Source: Aureispira sp. CCB-QB1 (GTDB lineage: Bacteria > Bacteroidota > Bacteroidia > Chitinophagales > Saprospiraceae). Taken from it: a stretch of 45,925 nucleotides of DNA. Below the pieces are notes generated by a model. It ran no database searches and was not told the DNA's origin. It saw only the letters and a list, made by a program, of their open reading frames with translations. The position numbers and the translations under genes were made by a program. The stretch is taken from positions 1-45,925 of the forward strand of contig NZ_JHBV01000142.1 of NCBI RefSeq assembly GCF_000724545.1, read 5' to 3'. Positions 19,069-28,224 of this stretch are shown piece after piece (the stretch's first letter is position 1; each line of letters opens with the position of its first letter).

Positions 19069-19917
19069 ATGCCTGTGTCTTATCACTTCTTAGAATACTT
19101 GCTCTTTCCCCCTAATTGGATAAATCGATCCAAGCTAAAGCAAGCTGTTCAACACAGAACCATACTGATTACTGGAGCTAGTTTTGGTATTGGGGAAGCA
19201 ACAACTCAATTCTTAGCCACCTACGATGTACATCTTGTTTTAGTAGCCCGCACAGCTTCTAAATTGATGGCTTTAAAAGAAAGTTTGAGTCAACACAAAG
19301 CTACTATTAGTATTTATCCTACTGATTTAACACAGACAGCAGCTGTAGAGCGATTAATAGAAACCATCCATACACTCCCCAATGGCTTGGATTTTATTAT
19401 TAGTAATGCAGGACACTCCATTCGACGACCAATTCGACAATCTCTAGAACGATTTCATGATTTTGAACGTACGATGGGCATTAACTACTTTGCTCCTGTT
19501 CGTTTGCTCTTAGGTTTACTTCCTTTGTTACAAAAACGGCAAGGGAAAATAATTAATGTTTCGGCGCTCAACGTTCTTTTGTTGCCTGCTCCACATTGGG
19601 CGGCTTACCAAGCCTCCAAAACAGCTTTTGATCAATGGTTTCGTTCTGTTGCTCTTGAAATAAAAGCTACTGGCATTTCCTCTAGTAGTCTCTATTTGCC
19701 ATTGGTTAGAACCCGTATGATTGCGCCAACAGAAGCCTACCAAAAAGCTCCTGCTATGTCTCCACAACAGGTTGCTTTAATCATTGTTAAGCACTTGTAT
19801 CAAAATAAACGAACTTGGATGCCTTGGTGGGGCTTTTTTGCTCGACTAGGGTCTTTTTTATTTAGAGGGCTTTGGGAATGGAGTGTTCCCTATTTTTTGA
19901 AAAAAGATTCATTCTGA
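19069..19917 (+). CDS. Short-chain dehydrogenase/reductase
   Basis: A 282-aa NAD(P)-dependent SDR. Cofactor motif GASFGIG (36-42), NAG at 113-115, catalytic Ser165 and YQASK with Tyr180/Lys184 are all present. A hydrophobic, aromatic-rich C-terminus (WWGFFARLGSFLFRGLWEW) suggests membrane association, as in SDRs acting on long-chain lipid substrates. It starts one base after the lipase stop. Confidence 0.9.
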   Translation: MPVSYHFLEYLLFPPNWINRSKLKQAVQHRTILITGASFGIGEATTQFLATYDVHLVLVARTASKLMALKESLSQHKATISIYPTDLTQTAAVERLIETIHTLPNGLDFIISNAGHSIRRPIRQSLERFHDFERTMGINYFAPVRLLLGLLPLLQKRQGKIINVSALNVLLLPAPHWAAYQASKTAFDQWFRSVALEIKATGISSSSLYLPLVRTRMIAPTEAYQKAPAMSPQQVALIIVKHLYQNKRTWMPWWGFFARLGSFLFRGLWEWSVPYFLKKDSF

Positions 19918-19997
19918 GTGTATTGCCAAATTTTATTATCTTTATCATTCTTGTTGATACTAATTCTCAGATTGGTTTATTTTAATTTCAGCTAAGG

Positions 19998-21539
19998 ATG
20001 TTCCAAACATTTAAAAAGCTATACCAAGCAAACTTAACTACTCCAATAGGATTCTATCGGTTGTTCGCTTCTATCCTCCATTCAAAAACAAACTTGATGG
20101 TCTTGTTAGAATTTGCAGCCCGTACTTATCCTGATAGAATAGCGATTGTCGAAGGAACCGAACAAATTTCCTACAAAACATTATACCAAGAAACCCAGCA
20201 ACTAGCCGCTCAATTACAGAAAGAATACCAATTTTTAGCTGGTCAAAAAGTTGCCTTGCTTTGCAAAAATCACATTCCTTTTGTGCAAAGCCTTTTTGCT
20301 CTTTCTATGTTGGGAATAGATGTTTACTTACTCAATGTTGCTATGAATACGGATCAATTTGATTTTTTGATAAAAAAACACGCTTTTAATGCCATCATTC
20401 ATGATCGTAATGGAGAAAAACTGATTCTAACATCCAATTTTAAAGCAACTTGTATTCCCACTCATTCTTCTACAACAGGTTACAGCATTCGCCAATTGGC
20501 AAAACAAGAATTCCCCAATCGTTATCACTTAAAAAAAAGCAGTGCGGGAAAATTAATTATTTTAACAGGTGGCACAACAGGGAATTTCAAAACTGCTGTA
20601 AGAAAGCCCTCTGTTTTTAATTTTTTAAATCCTTTTTTTGCACTCCTCAATCAACTTAACTTGGGCAACTATCGCTCTGTTTATATCTTAACACCCCTTT
20701 ACCATGGCTTTGGGGTTGCTGCATTATTAATTTCTATTATTTTAGGAGTTAAAATTATATTGAGCCAACATTTTAAAGCAATCTCAGCGGGGCAGAAAAT
20801 GCGAATGCATCAAGTAGAAGTACTTGTTTTGGTTCCTATCATCCTTCAGCGGTTATTACAAGAATTACAAGAAGATCCCAACTTATTTGAATACAACAAA
20901 GTCATTTTATCGGGGGGAGCTGTTTTGAATCCAACACTTGTTCAAAAAGCCTCTTCCTTAGTTCCTAATCAATTGGCTAATTTATATGGCACTTCCGAGG
21001 CTGGATTTTGTGTAATGGCTACTAGTAACGATTTGGTAAAATTTCCAACTAGCATTGGCAAAAAAATTAAAGGGGTCAGCATTAAAATACAAGATAACAA
21101 GCAACAAGAACTACCCTTTGGAACCGTTGGGATGCTTTGTGTCAAAAGTAATTGGACCATGTCCAATAAAACAACTCAATGGATTGAAACAGGCGATTTA
21201 GCTTATATCAATTCCTCTGGATATTGTTTCTTGTGTGGGCGTGTCGATGATTTGGTCATTTCTGGTGGAGTAAACGTCTATCCTATCGAATTAGAACATA
21301 TTTTACTACAACATCCTGCTGTTTGGCAAGCTGCAGTTATTGGTATTCCTGATGCAGAGTATGGACAGCGGTTAAAAGCCTTTGTAAGCTTGCAAACCAA
21401 AAGTATATTAAGTGCTTCAGAGCTTCGAATTTGGTTAAAAGGAAAAATTTCTGGTCCCCAAACACCCAAAGAAATTGTATTTTTAGAACAAATTCCTGTT
21501 ACTAGTTTGGGAAAAATAGATAAGAAAAAATTGTCTTAA
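19998..21539 (+). CDS. AMP-binding acyl-CoA synthetase
   Basis: A 513-aa adenylate-forming enzyme that activates a carboxylic acid, probably a fatty acid, with ATP and CoA. Visible motifs are the P-loop ILTGGTTGNFKTA (the usual TSGTTG-x-PK with Gly for Ser and a relaxed PK), LYGTSEAGF, ETGDLAYINSSGY, CGRVDDLVISGGVNVYP, and the C-terminal catalytic-Lys region SLGKIDKKKL. It follows the lipase and SDR genes, fitting fatty-acid uptake and activation. Confidence 0.9.
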   Translation: MFQTFKKLYQANLTTPIGFYRLFASILHSKTNLMVLLEFAARTYPDRIAIVEGTEQISYKTLYQETQQLAAQLQKEYQFLAGQKVALLCKNHIPFVQSLFALSMLGIDVYLLNVAMNTDQFDFLIKKHAFNAIIHDRNGEKLILTSNFKATCIPTHSSTTGYSIRQLAKQEFPNRYHLKKSSAGKLIILTGGTTGNFKTAVRKPSVFNFLNPFFALLNQLNLGNYRSVYILTPLYHGFGVAALLISIILGVKIILSQHFKAISAGQKMRMHQVEVLVLVPIILQRLLQELQEDPNLFEYNKVILSGGAVLNPTLVQKASSLVPNQLANLYGTSEAGFCVMATSNDLVKFPTSIGKKIKGVSIKIQDNKQQELPFGTVGMLCVKSNWTMSNKTTQWIETGDLAYINSSGYCFLCGRVDDLVISGGVNVYPIELEHILLQHPAVWQAAVIGIPDAEYGQRLKAFVSLQTKSILSASELRIWLKGKISGPQTPKEIVFLEQIPVTSLGKIDKKKLS

Positions 21540-21611
21540 CAGAAGGATGATTTTCTGCACATATTTTGTAAGTTAGTAATTCTTTAATCGTTCACAATCA
21601 ACATTTAACTT

Positions 21612-21956
21612 ATGCCGCATTTCGTATTAGATTGTTCTTCGAATATTATCCAACAACAGCCTCCTGAAAAAATTATGCAAATAGTTTATGAGGCTGCCAA
21701 TGCAACAGGATTGTTTGCCCCTGAAGATATTAAAGTTAGAATCAATCCGTTTCAATATTACACCGTTGGCAATCAACAAAAAGATTTCATCCATGTCTTT
21801 GGAAATATCATGGAAGGTCGAAACAAGCAACAAAAGGCGCATCTTTCTAAACAAATTATTCTAGCTCTTAAGCCTTTATTTCCCACTATTCCAATTCTTT
21901 CTATCAACATTCGTGATTTTGAAAAAGCAACTTATTGCAATAAAACCATGGTATAA
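21612..21956 (+). CDS. 5-carboxymethyl-2-hydroxymuconate isomerase (CHMI)-like protein
   Basis: A 114-aa tautomerase-superfamily protein. After Met removal it begins with the catalytic Pro (MPHFVLDCS), as in CHMI. Length and internal motifs (GNIMEGRNKQQKAHLSKQI, LSINIRDFEKATYCNK) match the family. In 4-hydroxyphenylacetate breakdown CHMI isomerises a muconate intermediate, but no other pathway gene is present, so the real substrate is uncertain. Confidence 0.8.
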   Translation: MPHFVLDCSSNIIQQQPPEKIMQIVYEAANATGLFAPEDIKVRINPFQYYTVGNQQKDFIHVFGNIMEGRNKQQKAHLSKQIILALKPLFPTIPILSINIRDFEKATYCNKTMV

Positions 21957-21966
21957 CTCAGCTTGT

Positions 21967-22476
21967 ATGAAACATATTTTATCCATACTATCTCTTTTCT
22001 TTCTCTTGGCAGCTTGTAGCAACGAAACGGCTTCCACATCAGAAAAAAATACAGCCAACAACCTTGAAGTAGATGAATCTACTTCAAAAACAGCAGCGCC
22101 CAATACAACAGAAACAAATTCTTTAGCAACTAAAACCAACTCTCCTTTAGAGGACTATGTAGGTGTGTATACTAAGAGTAGGCACGATAATGCTTGGTTG
22201 GTAAAACTTCTTTTTGTTCAAGATCGTCTAGAAGCCACTTTATTTGAATTTGAAGGCATGCTTCCTCCCCCAGCAGATTTTACAGCAGATGCAACAACCA
22301 CAGACAATGCAATGATTACGTCTCTCGTTTTAGATGTTGATTTAACAACCCAAACCTTTACTTCTGAATTAGGAACAGGGCAATTAGATGGCAATCAAAT
22401 TGTCTTTGATCATCAAAAAGATTTATTGGGTGATCCACTCCGTTTAGAACGAAATGATGCCTTTAAGATAGAATAG
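21967..22476 (+). CDS. Small lipoprotein, unknown function
   Basis: A 169-aa lipoprotein: MKHILSILSLFFLLAAC with lipobox Cys17, then a Ser/Thr/Glu-rich linker (about 18-58) and a compact domain beginning LEDYVGVYTKSRHDNAWLVKLLF, which looks like a beta-barrel lipocalin/DUF-type fold. The start at 21967 puts the signal at the N-terminus; it lies 10 nt after the isomerase stop, so the two may share a transcript. Confidence 0.75.
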   Translation: MKHILSILSLFFLLAACSNETASTSEKNTANNLEVDESTSKTAAPNTTETNSLATKTNSPLEDYVGVYTKSRHDNAWLVKLLFVQDRLEATLFEFEGMLPPPADFTADATTTDNAMITSLVLDVDLTTQTFTSELGTGQLDGNQIVFDHQKDLLGDPLRLERNDAFKIE

Positions 22477-22545
22477 AGGCTAGTTTTTTCTAATTTTTAG
22501 CCAAATCCACGAAGTAAAAATACACTCCCCCATAATTATCATCGT

Positions 22546-23751
22546 ATGTTAGCCAAACTCAAAGAAATCGGACCAGGTGCCTTAGTCGCGGCGGCTTTTA
22601 TAGGACCTGGAACTGTTACAACTGCAACGATTGCAGGCAGCAGTTATGGGTATACCTTGCTTTGGGCGATTCTATTTTCAATTATTGCCACCTATATTTT
22701 GCAGGAAATGACGGCACGGCTAGGGCTCATCGGAGGTATGGGGCTAGGAGAAGCAATTCGGCACAAAATACAACATCCAATCCTTCGATACTTTGCTATC
22801 TTTTTAGTGCTTAGTGCTATTTTGATCGGTAATGCAGCCTACGAAGCAGGCAATATAACAGGAGCTGTTTTAGGGATTGATCATTTTGCAGTTGGGCTGC
22901 CTTTCAACCCTTTGATTTTAGTTATAGGTGGGCTTACCTTTGGCATTTTGTTTCTAGGGAAATATGTTCTTATTGAACGTTTTCTAATCTTATTGGTTAG
23001 CTGGATGGGGCTTGTTTTTTTAATTGCTGCTATTGCTGTTCGTCCTAATTTAATGGCCATCATTAGTGGCTTGTTCCTTCCTAAATTGCCTGACAACAGC
23101 TTGCTAATGGTCGTTGGATTGATTGGTACAACAGTCGTTCCTTATAATTTATTCTTGCACGCTGCATCTGTTCAAGAACGTTGGAACCATCCTAGTCAAC
23201 TCCCCCATGCTCGTTGGGATTTATTTTTTTCCATTCTTTTGGGCGGTTTGATTACAATGGCTATTTTAACTACTGCTGCGGCTACTACACAAGGAAAGAA
23301 CATCCAAAATACCAATGATTTAGCTAGTGGCTTGGCACCTCTGTTGGGCAATTGGTCCACATGGTTTCTAACTCTTGGATTCTTTACCGCAGGTTTGTCC
23401 TCTGCAATTACAGCCCCCTTGGCAGCTGCCTTTGCCACATCCGAAATACTAGGCTGGAAAAAAGATTTGCAAAGCTTTAAATTTAGAATTGTTTGGATGC
23501 TTGTCTTAACAACAGGTCTCCTGTTTTCTTGCTGGGGCTTCCAACCCATCCAAGTCATTACTTTTGCACAGATTGCTAATGGGCTTTTATTGCCAATTAT
23601 TGCAACGTTTTTGCTTTGGATTATGAATGATGTAAAAATTATGGGCTTGCAAGTAAATTCTGCCAAACATAATTGGATGGGAGGACTTATTATTATCATA
23701 ACATTATTACTAGGAATGAAAGGCATTTATGCTGCAAAAATTTGGTTTTGA
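22546..23751 (+). CDS. Nramp-fold transporter with altered metal motifs (YcsG-like)
   Basis: A 401-aa membrane protein with about 11 spans of the Nramp (LeuT-fold) family. In metal-transporting Nramps helix 1 carries DPGN and helix 6 a Met-Pro-His; here they read GPGT (20-23, GPGTVTTAT) and VPY (about residues 197-200, VVPYNLFLHAA). The ligands for Mn/Fe are thus absent. It is the first gene of a run with pxpA, pxpB and pxpC, as ycsG lies among ycsF/kipI/kipA in Bacillus subtilis. A plausible role is uptake of 5-oxoproline or a related solute; this is inference from context. Confidence 0.8.
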   Translation: MLAKLKEIGPGALVAAAFIGPGTVTTATIAGSSYGYTLLWAILFSIIATYILQEMTARLGLIGGMGLGEAIRHKIQHPILRYFAIFLVLSAILIGNAAYEAGNITGAVLGIDHFAVGLPFNPLILVIGGLTFGILFLGKYVLIERFLILLVSWMGLVFLIAAIAVRPNLMAIISGLFLPKLPDNSLLMVVGLIGTTVVPYNLFLHAASVQERWNHPSQLPHARWDLFFSILLGGLITMAILTTAAATTQGKNIQNTNDLASGLAPLLGNWSTWFLTLGFFTAGLSSAITAPLAAAFATSEILGWKKDLQSFKFRIVWMLVLTTGLLFSCWGFQPIQVITFAQIANGLLLPIIATFLLWIMNDVKIMGLQVNSAKHNWMGGLIIIITLLLGMKGIYAAKIWF

Positions 23752-23808
23752 GTATTCACAATTATAAAAATTAACAAGCCAAATAGTTCTTCAAAAAAAC
23801 AAGTAAAC

Positions 23809-24525
23809 ATGGACATCAACTGCGATATGGGAGAAAGTTATGGGCATTTCAAAATTGGTCAAGATAACGCTTTATTTCCCTATTTATCGTCTTGTAATAT
23901 TGCTTGTGGTTTTCACGGTGGTGACCCGTTGACATTGCAACAAACTATTGAAGCTGCCATTCGTTATAAATTACGTATAGGCGCTCATCCCTCCTACCCC
24001 GATTTGGTAGGCTTTGGTAGGCGTACTATCGCAATGTCTAAAGCATCACTTTATGCAAGCATCTTGTATCAAGTTGCGGCACTAAAAGGAATGGTTGAAA
24101 GCCTTGGCGGTCGTCTAAGCTATGTCAAACCACATGGAGCCCTTTACAACACCATGGCACATAAGCTCTCTGAAGCCCTTCCTGTTCTAGAAGCAATTCA
24201 AGCATTAGATCCCAACTTAGCACTAATGGGCTTAGCCAATAGCCCCTTAAAAGATTGGGCAACGGAGCGAGGAATTGCATTTATTGCAGAAGGTTTTGCT
24301 GATCGGCGATATTGTTCTAATGGGCAATTAATGCCTCGATCTGCCAGTGGCGCTGTTATTACCCACCCACAAGAAGCCGTGAGTCAAGTTCAACAAATGC
24401 TCACCCAAGGAAACGTTGTGACAAACGATGGACTACTCCATCTTCAAGTACAGAGCGTTTGCATTCATGGCGACAATCCTGCTGCCTTAGAAATTCTAAA
24501 AGCTTTAAAAAACAGTTTTTTATGA
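23809..24525 (+). CDS. pxpA: 5-oxoprolinase subunit A (LamB/YcsF family)
   Basis: A 238-aa subunit of the ATP-dependent bacterial 5-oxoprolinase PxpABC, which opens 5-oxoproline (pyroglutamate) to glutamate. Hallmarks are DINCDMGESYGHFKIG, CNIACGFHGGDP, GAHPSYPD, KPHGALYN and AEGFADRRY. Length is typical. Its stop overlaps the pxpB start (ATGA), showing translational coupling. Confidence 0.95.
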   Translation: MDINCDMGESYGHFKIGQDNALFPYLSSCNIACGFHGGDPLTLQQTIEAAIRYKLRIGAHPSYPDLVGFGRRTIAMSKASLYASILYQVAALKGMVESLGGRLSYVKPHGALYNTMAHKLSEALPVLEAIQALDPNLALMGLANSPLKDWATERGIAFIAEGFADRRYCSNGQLMPRSASGAVITHPQEAVSQVQQMLTQGNVVTNDGLLHLQVQSVCIHGDNPAALEILKALKNSFL

Positions 24526-25223
24526 TGACCATTAAAGATTATGGGGATCAAGCTATTTTAATAGAATTTGAGGCCATTATAGATCCTGCCATACACCAAC
24601 AAGTCTCTCAACTTCACAAAGCCTTGACAAGCCAAAAACATACTGGAATTAGAAGTTGTATACCAGCCTATCATTCTCTAACCGTTTGTTATGCTCCCAC
24701 ACTGATTCCTAAGAAAAAATTAACCGACCTTATCCACTTCCTTTTTAAAGAAAGTACTTCTATTGATCACCCCACCTCTACCTTATCCATTCCAGTTTGC
24801 TACGAAGCACCTTTTGCACTAGACATGGAGTTCGTTTTGCAACAAACCCAACTTTCTAAAAAAGCGTTGATTCAATGGCACACTCAAACAATCTACCAAG
24901 TTTATTTATTAGGTTTTTTACCTGGATTTGCCTATTTGGGACGGGTTCCAGAACAACTCTTTTGCCCCAGAAAATCACACCCTCGATTAAAAGTTCCTAA
25001 AGGAGCTGTAGGATTAGCTGGTTATCAGACAGGTATTTATCCTTCTGCTTCTCCTGGTGGTTGGCAAATTATCGGTCAAACCCCCATTTCTGTTTTTGAC
25101 ATCCAACTTGAACAGCCTTTTTTATTTGAAGTAGGCAACCAAGTTCAATTCAAAGCCATTGACAAATCTGAATTTGAAGCCATTAAAAACAATCCTCAAC
25201 GTTGGCAATTCCACACCTCATAA
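24522..25223 (+). CDS. pxpB: 5-oxoprolinase subunit B (KipI family)
   Basis: A 233-aa partner of PxpC in the carboxyltransferase-like half of 5-oxoprolinase. Conserved stretches are YGDQAILIEFE near the start and GFLPGFAYLGRVP, CPRKSHPRLKVP, GAVGLAGYQTGIYP and SPGGWQIIGQTP. Start: ATG 24522, overlapping the pxpA stop; ATG 24525 is also possible. The longer in-frame start at 24459 lies inside pxpA and is not used. Confidence 0.95.
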   Translation: MMTIKDYGDQAILIEFEAIIDPAIHQQVSQLHKALTSQKHTGIRSCIPAYHSLTVCYAPTLIPKKKLTDLIHFLFKESTSIDHPTSTLSIPVCYEAPFALDMEFVLQQTQLSKKALIQWHTQTIYQVYLLGFLPGFAYLGRVPEQLFCPRKSHPRLKVPKGAVGLAGYQTGIYPSASPGGWQIIGQTPISVFDIQLEQPFLFEVGNQVQFKAIDKSEFEAIKNNPQRWQFHTS

Positions 25224-25232
25224 CAATACCTT

Positions 25233-26111
25233 ATGTCATCACTCGTACAAATACTTTTTCACAAAGCAGGCTTGCAAACCACAATACAGGATTCGGGACG
25301 TTGGGGCTACCAACACTTGGGTATCCCTGTTGGAGGCGCAATGGATAAAGCTGCCGCCCGAAAAGCAAATTGGTTAGTTGGCAATAAAGCCACTGCCCCT
25401 GTCCTTGAGATAACGATGTTGGGTCCTGTTATAGAATTTAAAGGGGCGGCTCAAATTGCTATTACAGGGGCTGATATTTCGCCTGTTATCAACAAGAAAA
25501 AAGCTCCTATGTATCAAACCATCAATCTAAAACCATCTTCTATCCTATCTTTTGGTGCGTTACAAACAGGTTGTCGAGCTTATTTGGCAATTGGTGGCGA
25601 TTGGCAAGTTGCCAAGTGGCTATCGAGTAGTAGTTCTATTCTATCAGGCACAACGCCGCTCCTCCCTCAAAGCAACATTCAAGCTCAACAGATTATTTCC
25701 ATTCAGCCAAGAACATTTATTTCTAAGCGACACATCACTAAAGAACAGCGACCTTCCTATACTAATTTAGTGCCGCTTAGAGTTTTGAGAGGTCCTGAAT
25801 TTGAGACTTTTTCAAGAACAAGCATTGCTGCCTTTTTTAGCCTCCAACATAGAGTGTCCAATCATTCCAATCGAATGGGGTATCGTTTGGAAACCATACT
25901 TCCTGATTGCAACTTGGATGAAGAGTTAATTTCTTCAGGAATTATCCCTGGTACTATTCAAGTTTCTAGTGCTGGTCAACCTATTCTATTAATGAACGAC
26001 GCTCCAACAACTGGTGGCTATTATCGCATCGCTACTATTTGCAGTGAAGATTTGGATAAAGTAGCACAGCTCAAACCTAAAGATCTCATATATTTTCAAT
26101 TAAAAATATAG
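25233..26111 (+). CDS. pxpC: 5-oxoprolinase subunit C (KipA family)
   Basis: A 292-aa biotin-dependent-carboxylase-like subunit completing PxpABC. Motifs include TIQDSGRWGYQHLGIPVGGAMD, ITGADISP, SNRMGYRLE and ILLMNDAPTTGGYYRIATI. It follows pxpB by 9 nt; last gene of the operon. Confidence 0.95.
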   Translation: MSSLVQILFHKAGLQTTIQDSGRWGYQHLGIPVGGAMDKAAARKANWLVGNKATAPVLEITMLGPVIEFKGAAQIAITGADISPVINKKKAPMYQTINLKPSSILSFGALQTGCRAYLAIGGDWQVAKWLSSSSSILSGTTPLLPQSNIQAQQIISIQPRTFISKRHITKEQRPSYTNLVPLRVLRGPEFETFSRTSIAAFFSLQHRVSNHSNRMGYRLETILPDCNLDEELISSGIIPGTIQVSSAGQPILLMNDAPTTGGYYRIATICSEDLDKVAQLKPKDLIYFQLKI

Positions 26112-26427
26112 ATTACCTTAATGCTTTTTCCTAAAAAATGTCCTTTTTCGCATCAAAAAGCTGCTTTTAGTTGTTGTATGTTTATAAAATTATTTCCCAA
26201 ATTATAGATTTTTTTAGTTGTAGATAGTCCTAACAATGCTTCATGGATTTTTAATCTTATTTCGCAAAACACAAAACCTACGAAGTACTGTGATAGAAAT
26301 AAGTTCTGACGTTCATCCCCAAATCTACGTTTATACTCTCCCTATAAAACACACCACTCTGTAGATTTATTTTATTTCGTTCGAGCAACCTATCTAAACT
26401 AGAAAATTACATTTCAAATAAAAAAAC
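26112..26427. other. Non-coding gap
   Basis: 316 nt of AT-rich sequence between pxpC and the DUF748 gene. No ORF, strong hairpin or clear promoter is seen. Confidence 0.4.
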
Positions 26428-27612
26428 ATGCCTAGCACAGAAAAAAAACATACAAAAAGAAAGAGAGTAGCCAAATGGGTCATTGGAATTGTCCTTGTAT
26501 TAATTGCCATTCGCATCGCCTTACCACACGTTATCAAATGGTACCTCAACAATAGAGTTCTCAATCAAATGAAAGATTATCGGGGTCACATCGAAGATGT
26601 CGATTTGGCATTGTGGCGAGGTGCTTATATGATTGACGACTTGGATATTGTCAAAATAGGAACAGAGATAGAAGAGCCTTTTGTTTACGTCAAAACAATT
26701 GATTTGTCGGTACAATGGAATGCCTTGTTCAAAGGTGCTATTGTGGGAGAGATTGTTGCAACCGACCCAACGATAAACTTTGCATTTAGCAAAGATGAAG
26801 ATAAATCTCAAACGGGTAAAGAACAAGACTGGATTAAGATTGTTACCGACTTAATTCCTATTCGAATTAACCGATTTGCCATTGATAATGGTACGGTAAA
26901 ACTGGTCAATCTTTTTGCAGAGTTGGAAAAAGCCAATGACTTAAATTTAGATCAAATTAATCTAGAAATTCTGAACATACAAAATGTAACTGATTATTCT
27001 GTTCCCTTGCCTACTTCACTCAATGCCAGTGCCCATACTCCAGGATATGGTGGTCAGTTGGAATTAACAGCCAAAACTATGTTTTTGAAAGAAATTCCTG
27101 ATTTTGATTATAACCTAAAATTTGAGCATGCTAAGCTTGTCGAATTCAACCCACTCATTGAGCACTATGCTGATATGAATGTAGAGGAAGGTGTCCTTAG
27201 CCTATATAGTGAGATGGCTATGAAAGATGGTCATTTTGAAGGCTATTTCAAACCCTTATTAGAAGATTTGCGAATTTTTGATTGGAAGGAAGAAAATCGA
27301 GACTTTGGACAGTGGATCAAAGAGTTCTTTTCTGAGGGAACCAAAGAAATTTTTGAGAATCAAAAAAAGGAACAATTTGCTACTCGTGTTCCCATTAAAG
27401 GAAATTTAGGTAATGTCAAAGCAAATATTTGGTTGACCATTATAAATGCCTTTAAAAATGCTTATATTGATGCTTTTCAACACAAATTAGATCAAACCGT
27501 AACGTTCCAAAAGGTAGCGTTATCAGAGGATGCTAAAGCGGAAAAGGACAAGAAAGGCTTTTTTCAAAGAGGAATTTTTGCTAAGAAAGATAAAAACTCT
27601 AATAAGAAATAA
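26428..27612 (+). CDS. DUF748/AsmA-like membrane-anchored protein
   Basis: 394 aa. A basic N-terminus and one membrane span (VIGIVLVLIAIRIALPHVI) anchor a long periplasmic domain of DUF748/AsmA-like type: VDLALWRGAYMIDDLDIVK, VKTIDLSVQWNALFKGAIVGEIV, and RFAIDNGTVKLVN. Proteins of this class bridge or maintain the envelope and may move lipids. The C-terminus is a Lys-rich tail. Single gene. Confidence 0.8.
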   Translation: MPSTEKKHTKRKRVAKWVIGIVLVLIAIRIALPHVIKWYLNNRVLNQMKDYRGHIEDVDLALWRGAYMIDDLDIVKIGTEIEEPFVYVKTIDLSVQWNALFKGAIVGEIVATDPTINFAFSKDEDKSQTGKEQDWIKIVTDLIPIRINRFAIDNGTVKLVNLFAELEKANDLNLDQINLEILNIQNVTDYSVPLPTSLNASAHTPGYGGQLELTAKTMFLKEIPDFDYNLKFEHAKLVEFNPLIEHYADMNVEEGVLSLYSEMAMKDGHFEGYFKPLLEDLRIFDWKEENRDFGQWIKEFFSEGTKEIFENQKKEQFATRVPIKGNLGNVKANIWLTIINAFKNAYIDAFQHKLDQTVTFQKVALSEDAKAEKDKKGFFQRGIFAKKDKNSNKK

Positions 27613-27722
27613 CACCACTCCACTGCAAATCCATATCAACTTAATTATCAAAAGGATATGCCTTTTTCTATCTTAAGTCTAAATACTAAAAAAGCAATGG
27701 AGTATTAAAATAAAATGCAACT

Positions 27723-28130
27723 ATGAATAAACACATTATTGACATCGAAGGCATCGGACCTAAATATGCCGAAAAACTAAATGCTGTAGGCATTACTACA
27801 ATTGACGAATTGCTAGATAAAGGAAGTACTCCTTCTGGAAGACAAGACCTAGAACAAAGCACGGGCATTGACAAAAAACGTATTCTAGACTGGATTGGCA
27901 TGGCGGACTTATACCGTATCAATGGGGTTGGTAAACAATTTGCTGAATTGCTAAAAGTAACAGGTGTTGATACGGTTAAAGAACTAAAAATGCGCCGTCC
28001 AGAAAACCTTTGCGAGGCTTTAGAAAAGACGAACGAAACAAAAAAATTAACTCGAGCTGTTCCTTCCTTACCGCAAGTCAAAGATTGGATTCAGCAAGCC
28101 AAAATATTAGAAGCACGCTTGACATACTAA
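27723..28130 (+). CDS. DUF4332 helix-hairpin-helix protein
   Basis: A 135-aa protein with tandem helix-hairpin-helix motifs (IEGIGPKYAEKLNAVGI; INGVGKQFAELLKVTGV), matching DUF4332. Such folds bind DNA non-specifically or mediate protein contacts; function unknown. It is followed by a strong terminator. Confidence 0.85.
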   Translation: MNKHIIDIEGIGPKYAEKLNAVGITTIDELLDKGSTPSGRQDLEQSTGIDKKRILDWIGMADLYRINGVGKQFAELLKVTGVDTVKELKMRRPENLCEALEKTNETKKLTRAVPSLPQVKDWIQQAKILEARLTY

Positions 28131-28142
28131 CTTCCTAAAACA

Positions 28143-28182
28143 CAGAATGCTCTATCCAAACGATAGAGCATTCTGCATTTTT
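28143..28182 (+). terminator. Rho-independent terminator
   Basis: CAGAATGCTCTATC (28143-28156) pairs perfectly with GATAGAGCATTCTG (28162-28175), 14 bp with a 5-nt loop, followed by a T-run. Confidence 0.9.
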
Positions 28183-28224
28183 TATAGCAATGCTTTTTTT
28201 CTAACAGTGTCTTCCAGCATATCT

